From contig BFEA01000212.1 of the NCBI GenBank assembly GCA_003427395.1, positions 1,718,080 through 1,766,864 of the forward strand: a stretch of 48,785 nt of DNA. Reading direction: 5' to 3'. Made by a program: the position numbers and the translations under genes. Origin of the DNA: Chara braunii. Lineage: Eukaryota > Streptophyta > Charophyceae > Charales > Characeae. Numbering within the stretch: the first letter of the stretch is position 1; every line of letters begins with the position of its first letter. Below, piece after piece: positions 10,065 through 19,950 of the stretch. Under the pieces are notes generated by a model that worked only from the letters and a program-made list of their open reading frames with translations, was not told the origin of the DNA and did not search any database.

Positions 10065-12614
10065 TTAGTAGCCGCGGATGAAGCTGTCCCGGAAGTCGTC
10101 GTCAATCTCAAAAGTCGAGCAGACTGCGGTACAATGGTCCGGACGCTGTGAAAGAGCATCCGCAAAACGGTTTGACTTACCCGGAATGTGGTCGGGGAAA
10201 AAATCAAACTGGTCGATGAAGACCATCCAACGGGCAATGGTGTTATTGACCGTGTCTTGGGTCTTGTAGAAGACCAATGGATTGCTATCCGTTACCCATC
10301 GGAACTGCCGTCGACCGAGAAGAAAATGCCGCCAGCGCTTGAGCGCGTGTACGAAGGCCAATAATTCCTTCTTTCGTGCGTCGTGAATCGAGTGCACAGC
10401 GGGCACTTTCTTGCTAAAGTACTCGATCGGGTGCCAGTCCACACCGTCATGTTGCTCGAGGACGGCACCAATGCCATAGCCGGATGCATCGGTAGTGACA
10501 CGTGTTGGCAAAAGTGGATCGTAGATGCGCAACACCTCCGCGGATAACAATGCGGCTTTGAGAGCCAAAAATGAAGTCCTCGCATGGTCGTCGAAGTCGA
10601 ATGGCCGGTCCTCACATTGAAGCTTGGATAAAGGAGCCGCGATCTTCGAGTATCCCTTGATGAAGCGTTGATAGTAGCCGGCTAAGCCAAGGAAGGAACG
10701 GACATTTGTGACGGTCTTCGGTTCTGGCCACTCTTGGATGGCTTGAATCTTGTCTGACAACGGACTGATGCCCTCCGGTGTGACAAACTGGCCCAAGTAT
10801 TCCAGCTCTTGCCGGACAAATTCGCACTTGTCGCTGTTGGCTTTGTACTTGGCGCGGCGGAGCGTCTCCAACACTCGTCGAAGGTGCTCAAGATGATCCT
10901 CCAATGTCCAGCTATAGATGAGGATGTCGTCTAAGTAGACTAGTACCAACCGGTCCAGCATCGCACGAAACTCGTTGGTCATTGCCGCTTGAAAGGTCGT
11001 CGGGGCATTGGTGAGGCTGAACGGCATAACGATCCACTCAAAGTGTTCGTACCGCGTCTTGAACGTGGATTTGTAGCAATCTTGCGGGCGTATCGAGATT
11101 TGATGGTAGCCCGACTTCAAGTCCAACTTTAAGAAAAATTTTGCGCCGCCCAAACGCTCGAGAAGGTCGTCAATTCGCGGAAGAGGTCCCGCATTCTTAA
11201 CGTTTTGTGCGTTGAGCTTGCAGTAGTCGATGCACAAGCGAAGATCCTTGTTTTGCTTCCGTACGAAGAGAACTGACGCACCATATGGTGAGTTGCTAGG
11301 GCGGATCCAACCCTTGTCCAAGAGATCGTCGAGTTGAGCGCAGAGAACCTCGAGCTCTTCCTCGCTCATGCGATAGATACATCCTTTCGGCGGCACGGCA
11401 CCGGCCTCGAGAGTGATCTCGTGGGAGATCGGTCGATCCGGCACCACACCGGTAGGAGACTCGAAGATGTCGGTGAACTCCTCGAGCAGCCGCACCACTC
11501 GGGGTTCCGAAGACAAGTCCGTTGGTGAAGATTCGGTCATCGAGGCGGCTCGTAGAAAACATAGGCCTATCTCGTCGGTCCGCTCGTAAGCGCAAGTGGC
11601 CCGAAAAGACTTGGCCGTTACAACTTGGCACCGGATTGAGGAGTGCAGAAGAGGAATGTTACACGACACCTCAGCGCCGAAGGCGTTGCGAACGGTAAGT
11701 GTCCGCTGATGGAAGTTAACCGTGTGATCCACACTTGCAAGCCAAGGCATCCCCAAAATAATGTCGAAGTCCGTGTCTAAGACGTCAAACGTCACCAGTT
11801 CGCATGCATGAGGTGCGAAATAAACCGGCACGGCTTCAATGTAGCGATCGAGGAGTTGTTGCGTCCGACCGTCCGCCAACTTGATCGCTGTCGGGTTTGG
11901 CTTCCTTCGAACTTGAGCGCCAAGGCCGGCCCTTTGGATGAAGGACTGGCTGATGAAATTGCGAGTCGAGCCGCTATCCAGCAAAGCGCTGCAGGACGCT
12001 TGCCCAACTTGGATGCGGACGTAGAGGAGCGGTGCATTGTTATCATCGTACCGCTGCATGCGAAACTCGCGGGCCACCTTGNTAACANACGCAAGGATGT
12101 CCCCCACCGCAGCTTCGTCATCCGTCGGCGAAGATGGTGGTGCATAGAAGGCTAAGTATGTATGGAGATGGGCGCATAGTGCTGCGCATTGCGGTCTCGA
12201 CAAACAGCCTGTGGAAGGGAGAGGAAGCCATGCAAAGTCCTCGGACGTCAACGGGTCCAAGACCTCTATGTTGAACTCGTGCGTCGAATCCCTTGAAGAA
12301 CCACTTGAAGACAATCTATTGTTGCTGTTGCCGGACGGAGAAAAAGCCGCACACACATCTTGTCCTTGAGCTTGAGAACCCAGCGAAGAAACGAGTCGGG
12401 CAGCATAGTCCTCATAAGAATACAAGAGAGGACTGTCGACTTCCGCATGTGCCTCGGAATGAAGAGAGGTCGCTCGCAAAGCAACCGATTCCGGAGGCGT
12501 CGAGAGTGCACTCGCATCACTCTTGGCGGTGCTCACTTTCCCGAAGGGGATTTGGCTTGGACCGGTGTGGGGCACGTTGCGGTGTCGTGCACCGCGCTGT
12601 TGCACCACAAGCAA
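10065..12614 (-). CDS. pol: Element A pol: retropepsin, reverse transcriptase and RNase H
   Basis: The 849-codon frame has domains in family order. Retropepsin has LLDSGSTRNF (Asp ~213) and FDIILGMPWL (~285). The RT has LRLCIDYCKLN (~458), FLKLDLKSGYHQ (~494) and YLDD (560-563), followed by FLGLAGYYQRF. RNase H keeps all four acids: TTDAS (D709), RKKELLA (E750), VTDSN (D776) and ADALSQ (D819). One conserved RT motif is altered (MPFSLTNAP for MPFGLTNAP). No ATG begins the frame; it opens upstream of 12614 inside gag in the -1 frame, so expression most likely depends on frameshifting from gag. Two N bases (12082, 12088) make two residues ambiguous just before the protease. It ends at TAA, after which the integrase continues in the same frame. 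Confidence 0.92.
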   Translation of the reverse strand: MLVVQQRGARHRNVPHTGPSQIPFGKVSTAKSDASALSTPPESVALRATSLHSEAHAEVDSPLLYSYEDYAARLVSSLGSQAQGQDVCAAFSPSGNSNNRLSSSGSSRDSTHEFNIEVLDPLTSEDFAWLPLPSTGCLSRPQCAALCAHLHTYLAFYAPPSSPTDDEAAVGDILAXVXKVAREFRMQRYDDNNAPLLYVRIQVGQASCSALLDSGSTRNFISQSFIQRAGLGAQVRRKPNPTAIKLADGRTQQLLDRYIEAVPVYFAPHACELVTFDVLDTDFDIILGMPWLASVDHTVNFHQRTLTVRNAFGAEVSCNIPLLHSSIRCQVVTAKSFRATCAYERTDEIGLCFLRAASMTESSPTDLSSEPRVVRLLEEFTDIFESPTGVVPDRPISHEITLEAGAVPPKGCIYRMSEEELEVLCAQLDDLLDKGWIRPSNSPYGASVLFVRKQNKDLRLCIDYCKLNAQNVKNAGPLPRIDDLLERLGGAKFFLKLDLKSGYHQISIRPQDCYKSTFKTRYEHFEWIVMPFSLTNAPTTFQAAMTNEFRAMLDRLVLVYLDDILIYSWTLEDHLEHLRRVLETLRRAKYKANSDKCEFVRQELEYLGQFVTPEGISPLSDKIQAIQEWPEPKTVTNVRSFLGLAGYYQRFIKGYSKIAAPLSKLQCEDRPFDFDDHARTSFLALKAALLSAEVLRIYDPLLPTRVTTDASGYGIGAVLEQHDGVDWHPIEYFSKKVPAVHSIHDARKKELLAFVHALKRWRHFLLGRRQFRWVTDSNPLVFYKTQDTVNNTIARWMVFIDQFDFFPDHIPGKSNRFADALSQRPDHCTAVCSTFEIDDDFRDSFIRGY

Positions 12615-14123
12615 TATCGGTACTTAGAACGGACGCAGTACACGCCTTCCGAGATATCGTAATGTGTCCAAGGCTCTTGAGCCGCTGGTCCGGCCCCGGG
12701 GGCTGAAGTGGTGTGTGTCTTCAGTTTGCCGCGTCCTCGCCCTCTGGCGGGGCGGCCACCATCCCGGGCGGCTGCCAATCTGTCTCCTTCCTCAGAATAG
12801 GCAGCCTCATTTGAAATGTTGGTCGTTGTAGTTGTTACGACCACGGCCACTTTCGGCCGATGCTGTCCTCTGCCCTGACCTGCAGCAGACGAATGGCCCA
12901 AATTGTTGGCCTTGATGTTCGTCAGGATGATCTGCAAGGCTTTGTCAAAAAGCTGCTCACTTGTGGTGAGCGTATCCGTAACTTGCGTCAAGGCGTTCTG
13001 CAACGCCGGGCAGCTCCTCCTGATGAAGAAGTGCTTGATAGCGACGAATGTCGACGGCAAGTTAGGCATGGATGCCAAGCGTTGGTACTCGGTGATCCAG
13101 TCCGTGCTTGGCAGGTCGTTCTGGTAGAACCGTTGAAGTTTCTCGGTTGCCTGAAGCTCGGGCGGCTCCACTTGGAACCGCTTATGCCATGTTGCCTTGA
13201 GATCAGCCCAGCTGATCTTCGTATGCAGCTCGGAGACTGCGACGTTGTGCGTGGACAATATGTTGTCCAGCCATGCCTGGCACGCACCTCCCGAGCGGGA
13301 GTATAAGTACGAGTGCCGGTTCGGATTGATGACGTGGTGAATGTCCAACTTCAGCTCAAACTGACGCCACCATGGGATCGGGTCCGTCTTCGTTGCATCG
13401 CAGAAGATCGGGAGGCCGTCAAACTTGGGAATGCTCTCGCGAGTGGTCGCGGTAGGACTGGTTGTGGCAGCTCAAATCTGCTGGTCGATCCGCTGATTTG
13501 TCGTTATGGTGCCGTCCTTGAGAGTCTCGACGTCGATCTCCAAGACATTGATGCGATCCGCCAAGTTGGAGGGTCCGGCGGGGGTGGCTGTTGCAACCTG
13601 TTGTTCCAGCCGACATACCCGGTCAAGCAGTTCATCAATAACGCGAATCTGCTTTCGGACCAGGGTGTCCATGCAGAGGATGTCCTCTTGCTGTGCTGCA
13701 CAGGTGGCGACCAAGTCGCTCACATGTTCGATTGTGGTTGCAAGGCCACGCACAACAGAGGGCGCACCCTCCTCGTCAGCAGCCACTGCCCATTCACCGA
13801 CGATCACCTCGATCCCCCTCGCATCCGAGGAGTTCGTCTCGGCGTTCGTCTGCGGCCGTTGCTGCTGCCTCAACGTCTGCCTGTCGCCGTTGTTCAGCGA
13901 GGTGACGTTGTTCCTATGCTTCCTCATCTTCCTTCTTATGTGCGGATGTTGCCGCAGGGGCCCGTTGCTTGAACTCTGCTACCATGTCCAGCATGCGGGC
14001 CTCATAGGCCTCGTGGTCTCACCTGGCTACTGATCCATTCCGCTTGTCTTTGAGCGGGTGAGCACCATGCACTGACGTGACTTGTTGCTGTGTGACTGGT
14101 TGTTGATGTGGCACTGCTGCCAT
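12533..14123 (-). pseudogene. gag: Element A gag (capsid and zinc knuckle), with stops and one frameshift
   Basis: Gag forms the virus-like particle and binds element RNA. The reading starts at ATG 14123 (MAAVPHQQP), is interrupted by TGA near 14020 and TAG near 13904, shifts frame near 13820, and has a TGA at 13472. It then runs clean to 12533. N-terminal part: YEARMLDMVAEFKQRA and a coiled-coil-like stretch with RVIDELLDRVCRLEQQ. Capsid part: IPKFDGLPIF, WWRQFELKL, YLYSRSGGACQAWLDN, DLKATWHKRFQV. Then a basic Arg/Gly-rich linker and a zinc knuckle of CX2CX4HX4C type (CLWCNSAVHDTATC). Pol follows in the -1 frame, overlapping the last ~80 bp. A broken gag beside intact pol suggests the copy is not autonomous. 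Confidence 0.85.
12536..12542 (-). promoter_or_regulatory. Candidate -1 ribosomal frameshift heptamer GGGAAAG
   Basis: On the minus strand the gag frame reads TCG GGA AAG TGA, so G-GGA-AAG is a textbook X-XXY-YYZ slippery site placed directly before the gag stop (12533-12535). Slipping back one base continues as GGG AAA GTG, exactly in the pol frame. Position and phase are seen; function is inferred. No clear downstream pseudoknot was traced. Confidence 0.5.
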
Positions 14124-14850
14124 GGCAACTTACCAATGCCGCCGCAGGGGGTACCCGGAAGGAGATAGAGAAAAGGCCAGAGGGGACAACAACATAGGTG
14201 GGGAGGGGTGGGATAAATCGCCCAGATAAGGAGCCACTAATAAAAAAACGAAAAGTTTGAACTTCGCAAAAATTCGAGGAAAAAGAAAAAATACTCGTTT
14301 GCAAGTTCGGTAGGCCCCCCAATTCCCTTGAAGTGCGAAATTATCAATGAGAAAAAATTTCGGACTTTCAGACCGCAAATGACTTTCTGATAAAAGAATT
14401 TCGAAAATAAGTACAATTTTTTTTTTTTTCGGGATTACACAGATGAGAGTACGCGCAGTTTGGAGAATGCTAACTGCAAGAGGGATTCCTGTACCGTTTT
14501 TAAAAAAAAACAGATGTCAGAAAAAATATTCCAAATTTCCAATAATGGGAAATGTAACAGGGAATCAAAATTTTCGAGAAAAAGATATTTCGGATTTCCA
14601 ACAACGAAATTTTGGATTTTCAGAAGAAAAACGAAATGGAAATTTCAGATGTTGCGCTATTGCGATTTTCCACAACAGAAATAGCGAGAAAACGAAGTCC
14701 AAGAAAATAAAAAAAAAAAGATTTTCGACAATGAGGTCAAAATCGTGATTTTGGGGGCTTAACTAGTATGCTCTAATCAATCTACCAAGACTAATCAGCT
14801 ACTTAGTCCCCGCACACGTGTCAGATCAGGTTGTCCCGATTCACGTGCGA
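14124..14850 (-). other. Element A 5' untranslated leader
   Basis: About 730 bp between PBS and gag, strongly AT- and homopolymer-rich at 14220-14760, with no ORF of interest. It presumably holds packaging and dimerisation signals, which cannot be recognised by eye. Confidence 0.6.
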
Positions 14851-14863
14851 AGCTCCGATACCA
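14851..14863 (-). other. Element A primer binding site (initiator tRNA-Met type)
   Basis: On the minus strand, two bases after the LTR end, TGGTATCGGAGCT matches the usual tRNA-iMet complement TGGTATCAGAGC with one change. It fixes the LTR boundary and the strand of the element. Confidence 0.8.
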
Positions 14864-15349
14864 ACTGTTACATGCCTAGTTGGGCAATGTATACAATAAC
14901 CGAGGATCCGCAATGTGATAAAAAGGACTGAATGGACAATGCAGTGCAGGTAGAATCTCAACAAGCAATGTGCATTCCAATACATACAAAATAATGCTGA
15001 ATAGCGCAGGGAAGACTTAGATACAAATCCTGACCTGACCAAGACTTACCTCATTCATGTAGTACAAGCTAGCGAAGCAGAATGCTAAAATGCTAATGAC
15101 TAGCCCAATCAATGTTTGAACGCAGACCAAACATGCATCGTATCCATCACAATGTGTGAAGGAGCCTGGCGCTATACACAGGAAAGAGGCGCCAGATCCA
15201 GACATACACAAACGAAGAGGAGGGGATCAGACGAAGAAGAGGAAGGCGGAGATGGGAAAGTCGTCAACACCAAGTCTCGTTTCAAATCCCAAATAATCCC
15301 CCTTCGATATGTCTGAAGTCCAATGTCGAATCTGGATCCAAATGTCACC

Positions 15350-15352
15350 AAG

Positions 15353-15405
<53 letters not shown>
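15350..15405. repeat. CT dinucleotide microsatellite
   Basis: Almost pure (CT)n with one interruption, inside the Element A LTR; a shorter ct run recurs at 15485-15498. Confidence 0.9.
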
Positions 15406-15408
<3 letters not shown>

Positions 15409-15744
15409 GTCTGCTGATGCAGTGAAGTCAGATAGCGGGAGGGTGAAAAGGAGATGGTGGACTGAGAAGAGGAAGAAGAAGAACTCTCTCTCTCTCAAGT
15501 GTCAGGTACCAACCTGTGAAGATGGTGCTGTGCTGCGGGTACCTCGAAGATGAAGCTGGAGCAACGGCGCTGCAGGTAAGTATCCCTGGCCTCCGCCCCA
15601 TATCTCTCTCTCTAGTACTACTCTAGCTACAAAGCGCCCAACGTTGAAGACTACTGCTAGCGCTAATATTACTCCTGCAGCGCTCCTCTAGAGTGTTGCT
15701 GCCGAATCCTGAAGACTCCCTACTGCCTGTAGGGCGGACCAGCC

Positions 15745-15752
15745 TTATATAT
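15745..15752 (-). promoter_or_regulatory. TATA box of Element A LTR
   Basis: The minus strand reads CAATATATAAGG about 490 bp into the LTR, just downstream of the repeat-rich U3. A start near 15720 would leave an R-U5 of roughly 850 bp, long but possible. Position is consistent with an LTR promoter; activity is not shown. Confidence 0.45.
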
Positions 15753-15802
15753 TGCTGGCCCGTCCAGGAGGCGGCTCTTGCCAATGCCCAAACGTGCTAG
15801 GC

Positions 15803-16195
15803 CCTGAGGAAGCTTCCAGAAAGTTTCCAGGTAGCTTCTGGCTAAAGCCTGAGGAAGCTTCCGGGAAGATTCCAGGTAGCTTCTGGCTAAAGCCTGAGGA
15901 AGTTTCTGGGCAGTTTCCAGGTAGCTTCTGGCTAACGCCTGAGGGCCTATAGGCCCTTGTTTTCAGGCTGTCAGGCCTGTAGGCCCTGGTTTTCAAGCTG
16001 TCAGGCTGAAACAGCCACGGGTCCTGTAGGCCCTGATTTTCAGGCTGCCAGGCTGAAATGGACATGGGGCCTGTAGGCCCTGGTTTTCAAGTTGTCAGGC
16101 TGAAACAGACACGGGGCCTATAGGCCCTGGTTTTCAGGCTGAAACAACCACGGGGCCTGTAGGCCCTGGTTTTCAGGCTTTCAGCCTGAGGGACG
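15803..16195. repeat. Two internal tandem-repeat sets in the LTR
   Basis: First set: three 45-bp units with cttctggctaaagcctgagg. Second set: five or more units with ggccctggttttcaggctg and caggctgaaac. Both lie upstream of the LTR TATA on the minus strand, where enhancer repeats are usual in LTRs. Confidence 0.75.
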
Positions 16196-16240
16196 CAGGG
16201 CCTGGAAAATGACCCTCGTGTGCAGGCGCAGCATGTAACA

Positions 16241-16560
16241 ATCTCCTACTAGCATGTGAGTGAAAAGCAACATCTACACTAGTCCAAATCACAAGTAATT
16301 AGCATGAGACCATCCATAAAAGAACCGAAACATCTGTTACTAGCATGTGAGTGAAATGCAAGATTTGAAGTAGCCCAAATCACAAGAATTGAACATGAGA
16401 CCATCCATAGAAGAATCGGAACATCTCCTAGTAGTGTGTGAGTGAAAAGCAAACTCTACATTAGTCCAAATCACAAGTAATGAGCATGAGATCATCCATA
16501 AAAGAATCGGAACATCTCCTACTAGTGTGTAAGTGAAAATCAAGATCTACATTAGTCCAA
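16241..16560. repeat. 91-bp satellite, about 3.5 copies
   Basis: The anchor gtgagtgaaa recurs at 16256, 16347, 16438 and 16529, exactly 91, 91 and about 91 bp apart. Shared words are acatctccta, tagtccaaatcacaag and catgagaccatccata. The array begins immediately at the outer end of Element A's LTR, so the element probably inserted into a longer satellite. Confidence 0.85.
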
Positions 16561-16564
16561 TAGG

Positions 16565-16740
16565 CAAGAGAAAAGAGGGAAGAAGAGGAAGAAGAGGAAA
16601 AATAAGAAGATGGAATGAAGAAGGGGAAGAAGAGGACGAAGAAGAAGAAGAGGGAGGAGAAGGAGAGGAAGAAGAAGAAGAAGAAGAAGAAGAAGAAGAA
16701 AACAAAGAAGATGAAAAAGATGCAGAAGAATAAAAAGATG
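16565..16740. repeat. GAA/GAG purine microsatellite
   Basis: About 170 bp of almost uninterrupted purines on the plus strand. It creates a poly-Glu ORF on plus and poly-Ser/Leu ORFs on minus; none is a gene. Confidence 0.9.
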
Positions 16741-17930
16741 AAGAAGAATCTTTTCCTTCACTCACCTTCTTGATGCCTTGGAGATGGAGCCCTAACCTTG
16801 ATGAAGCTTCCTCTTTCTTGCAAAAGCTCCTTCTTGGTTAAAGCTTTCTTCTTCCTTAAGCCTCTCTCCTTCCTCTCTCACTTTTTCCCAAGTTACCACA
16901 ATCTCTTATCACCATAGCTATGGAGTCCTCCCCTCTACGAGGGCAAATGAGACTCCCTCTAGCCTCTCTCTCTTCCTCACACTCAGGGGGCTATGGCGGA
17001 TCACCTCCCTAGGGCCAGCCTCACTACCGCTAGTCTCTAGAGCTCCTCTCCCTAGCTCATGGCCTCTACCAAACTCCTAAACTGGCATGGGTTCCCCTCT
17101 CCTCTCTCCAAGTGAAAGAGTGTTTCTATGAACTCACTTGGGCAGCATGGGCACTCCTCATGCAATTGTGAAAGTGGCGGACTGAATTCTCAACTTATGT
17201 AGGCTGAAACCAGCAGTCCGGCCAGCCCATGGGCCTCCCCATGTGCCTTGAGGTGAACCGAGGTACCCCCAAGGCAAAATTATACTACTAGGTCATTCCG
17301 GTGGTACATGCAGTCCGAGTGGTTGGTACAAACTTGGATTGCCTCTTGGCCTACTTCGACCTCCTTTTCGCCTCAAAAATGCTGCCCCCTTGGGTCCTAA
17401 TGCCCAAGGGGCAACTTTGTTTGAGAGAAAAAGGCCTAGTGGGCCTTTTTCTCGGTTTTTTCAATTTGTACCCCATTTTGGGTAGGCCAAAATATTTTTC
17501 CATGCAGCGGCATATTTTCAGCCTTGGATCTGGCTGAGATCCAAGGCCAACAATATTTTATGTCACCCCCATGTAGCCCTTGCTTCAATTTTGAGCCCCT
17601 AAATCCACTTATTCAATTTTTGGTGCATCTGGCTCTCTTTTTCGGCCAAATGTACAGTTTTGTCCCTTTCCCTCTTTTGTTTCTTTCCATTTTGGGCTGC
17701 CACCTCATTCCGGAGCTAGCTGTTTTGAGCTGGCCCACAAAAAATAGCTAGTTCCTATCCACCATGAGATCTGATCTCAGATCCGTGGTCCAAAAGAAAA
17801 CCGGTCATTTCTCTTTTGCATTTTCTCTCATTTTTCTCTTTTTAATTCAAATTTTATTGAGATATGGCCCCAAGGGCGATATCTCTGCAATTCGGATTGC
17901 CCTCCCTCATTCTAGGAGGGATGAGGTCAC
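16741..17930. other. Pyrimidine-rich non-coding DNA
   Basis: Continuous pyrimidine bias on the plus strand, with short low-complexity ORFs only. No domain is recognised. It leads into the 1.3-kb tandem duplication. Confidence 0.4.
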
Positions 17931-18141
17931 AGTTGGGATCTGCCAGTCCCTACTGTGCAGGTCCCAATAGGCCGACACACTCTCCTCCACTCTTTTCTCC
18001 CTTTTTGTCTCATTCTCCCTCCTTTTTCTCTCATTTTTCTTTCTTTTTCTTTTATTTCAGTTGTGACAAGTGTCAAACTATTGTGCACCCTCTTTCTAGG
18101 CCTTAGGACCTCATTGAAGGTTAGGTTCATAGCTGGCACTT

Positions 18142-19622
18142 GGTCGTTATATCTCGGATTTCAACAATGGCACCCCCATGCTTCTAGAGGGCTCCATTTT
18201 GCCTCCGTTTGTCAAATTTTGACCCCCCTTTTGCTCCGATTTTCTAAGGACAGCCTTTTTCTTATGTTGAGCCTCTTGAGGCTCTATTTTCTCATGCCTA
18301 GCTAGTCTGGGATATCTCGGACTGCTGGGCAGCCCTCCCCATACTATTATTTTACTTTCTTTTCTCCCATACTGTTATTTTACTTTCTTTTCTCCCCATG
18401 GCTTTTTCACTTCCTCCCACTAGTGTTCGCACTAGTGGTGCTAGTATTGCCCACCATCTAGATCCGTGATCTTGACGGTGCCGTTTGTTTGCACCATTAT
18501 TCCTTGTGCTTGCTCATGGTTCCCTTGGGACATCTTAAGTCCCCGGCACTTTTCCTCCGTACTAGTTCCGTTTTCTTGTCCCGTTGGCGGTCTCTCCGGC
18601 GCGTGTCCCGTATTCCGACTTTTATTATTTGGACCCACTTGGTCCTCGACAACATTCCGGATGGTGTCTCATTTTTATTTTTGGACCCCCTTGTCCTTGG
18701 CGGCCCCAACATCTCTCCCTATGTGTGCCGATTTTTCTAGGTCGTGAGATCTCATCTTACAGTTTGTCGTTTACTGTCTCCACTTGCCTTATGCCGAAAT
18801 TGCTCCTTTCTAGCCTTTTGGGCTCGCCATGGCTAATTTTCCCTTAGCCTAGGCACCCCCATGCAGTCCGTTATTTCTCGGACTACAGTCATGGCTATTT
18901 TCCTAATCCCACAGCCCCACAACTTGCCCCATGCTAAAAGAAAATGAAGCGTTAATTTTCTAAGTGCATCCGGGCTCAATATTGGCTTCGAATGCACAAA
19001 AAATGTGTGTTTTTCCTCCCCCATGTAATCCGTTATTTTTCGGTTGCATGAGGCTTTGATTATCTTTGATTTTCTCTGCAAAAGTCAAAGAAAATCAAAG
19101 CCCATTGCAACCGCCATATTCCAGAATGAATCTGGTCACGGATGTATCTCCCCAAGTGACCGTTTTTTATCATTAAGGCATTTTTTTCTTTTCTTTTATT
19201 TTCTCTTTTCCTTTCTTTTCTTTTTTCTTCTTTCTTGGAAACTAGGGACCTGCCAGTCCCTACTTGTGGCAGTCCCTACTGACGGCCAACTCACTCACTC
19301 CCTTTTATTCTTCTTGTCTTATTCTCTCACATTTTTTTTTCTTTTCTCTCTTTTTTCTAGCATGCCAAGTGTCAAGTGGTCGTTAAGGCTCTTTTTTAGC
19401 CCCTTCCTCTTAGTTTTGGCCTTTCCTATGCCCAAGGTGCAGTCCGTTATTCCTCGGACTGCAATAGCGGCGTTCTCATGCCCATGGGAGCTTTCTTTTA
19501 CTCTCATTTTTCTCCCTTTGTGGCCCCTCCTACTCCGATTTTCTCCTTGGGGCCTATTTTTCACATGGGGTCACTTTCGACTCCGTTTTCTTGAGGGAGG
19601 ATGATCCGAGATTTTTCGGATT
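18142..19622. repeat. Dispersed hairpins with CCG-TTATTTCT-CGG core
   Basis: Small inverted repeats share an 8-base loop close to TTATTTCT: AGTCCG/CGGACT at 18865-18884, GCAGTCCG/CGGACTGC at 19439-19462, ATGTAATCCG/CGGTTGCAT at 19023-19049 (one bulged T), and ATCCG/CGGAT at 19604-19621 (loop AGATTTTT). Weaker versions lie near 18150 and 18305. Stem sequences differ but remain paired. Confidence 0.55.
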
Positions 19623-19833
19623 GCTCCCATGCCTCCCACTTCAAGTTTCTTTACTTTTTATTTTCCTTTTGGCCTTCCCGTTTGCTACCGCTAGTGCTTG
19701 CACTAGCGGTGCTAATATTCTTGACCGTCAAGATGTCGATCTTGACGGTGCACCTTGCCTTTATTATTTTCCCTCATGTGGTGCCGCCATTTCTTCTTGG
19801 GACTTTCACATGTCCCTGCCATCCGTCCCGTCG

Positions 19834-19950
19834 GCGGTCCCCGACACTTAGTCCCACCGGCGGTCCCCGACACTTAGTCCCACCGGCGATCCCCGACACT
19901 TAGTCCCACCGGCGGTCCCCGACACTTAGTCCCACCGGCGGTCCCCGACA
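19834..19950. repeat. 26-bp tandem array, about 4.5 copies
   Basis: The unit ccggcggtccccgacactta plus gtccca is repeated with almost no variation, so the array is young or homogenised. It sits inside the second copy of the 1.3-kb duplication. Confidence 0.85.

Larger units (their letters stand above)
9156..16240 (-). mobile_element. Element A: Ty3/gypsy LTR retrotransposon, 3' truncated
   Basis: Read on the minus strand the order is LTR (14866-16240), PBS (14851-14863), leader, gag (14123-12533), protease-RT-RNase H (12614-10065) and integrase (10064-9156). This is the canonical Ty3/gypsy order. No second LTR was found below 9156: neither the TGTTACATGC ends, the CT microsatellite nor the internal 45-bp repeats of the LTR reappear. 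The element is therefore cut off shortly after the integrase core. Pol is far better preserved than in Elements B and C, which suggests A is the youngest insertion here. Confidence 0.85.
14866..16240 (-). repeat. Element A 5' LTR, 1375 bp
   Basis: The segment begins TGTTACATGC and ends GCATGTAACA, a perfect 10-bp terminal inverted repeat with TG...CA ends. The PBS follows two bases beyond the inner end. Inside are a CT microsatellite (15350-15405), three 45-bp direct repeats (about 15803-15940) and five or so ~45-55 bp repeats built on ggccctggttttcaggctg (15943-16195). The last set would be U3 enhancer-like repeats upstream of the TATA. The ORF at 15752-15952 is a by-product of the 45-bp repeats. 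Confidence 0.85.

Noticed and set aside
9110-10237. 375-codon minus ORF overlapping the integrase
   Set aside because: It is an out-of-frame shadow: its Ser/Arg/Thr-rich translation has no domain, while the overlapping frame carries the integrase HHCC and DDE motifs.
13313-14033. Long plus-strand ORFs across Element A gag
   Set aside because: The complementary minus strand carries clear gag motifs; the plus frames have no recognisable content.
15752-15952. ORF with three EEAS..PGSFWLKP repeats
   Set aside because: It is a by-product of 45-bp tandem repeats inside the Element A LTR; the minus strand is open in the same way.
16533-16733. 66-codon poly-Glu ORF
   Set aside because: It is produced by the GAA/GAG microsatellite; the opposite strand gives equally long poly-Ser and poly-Leu ORFs.
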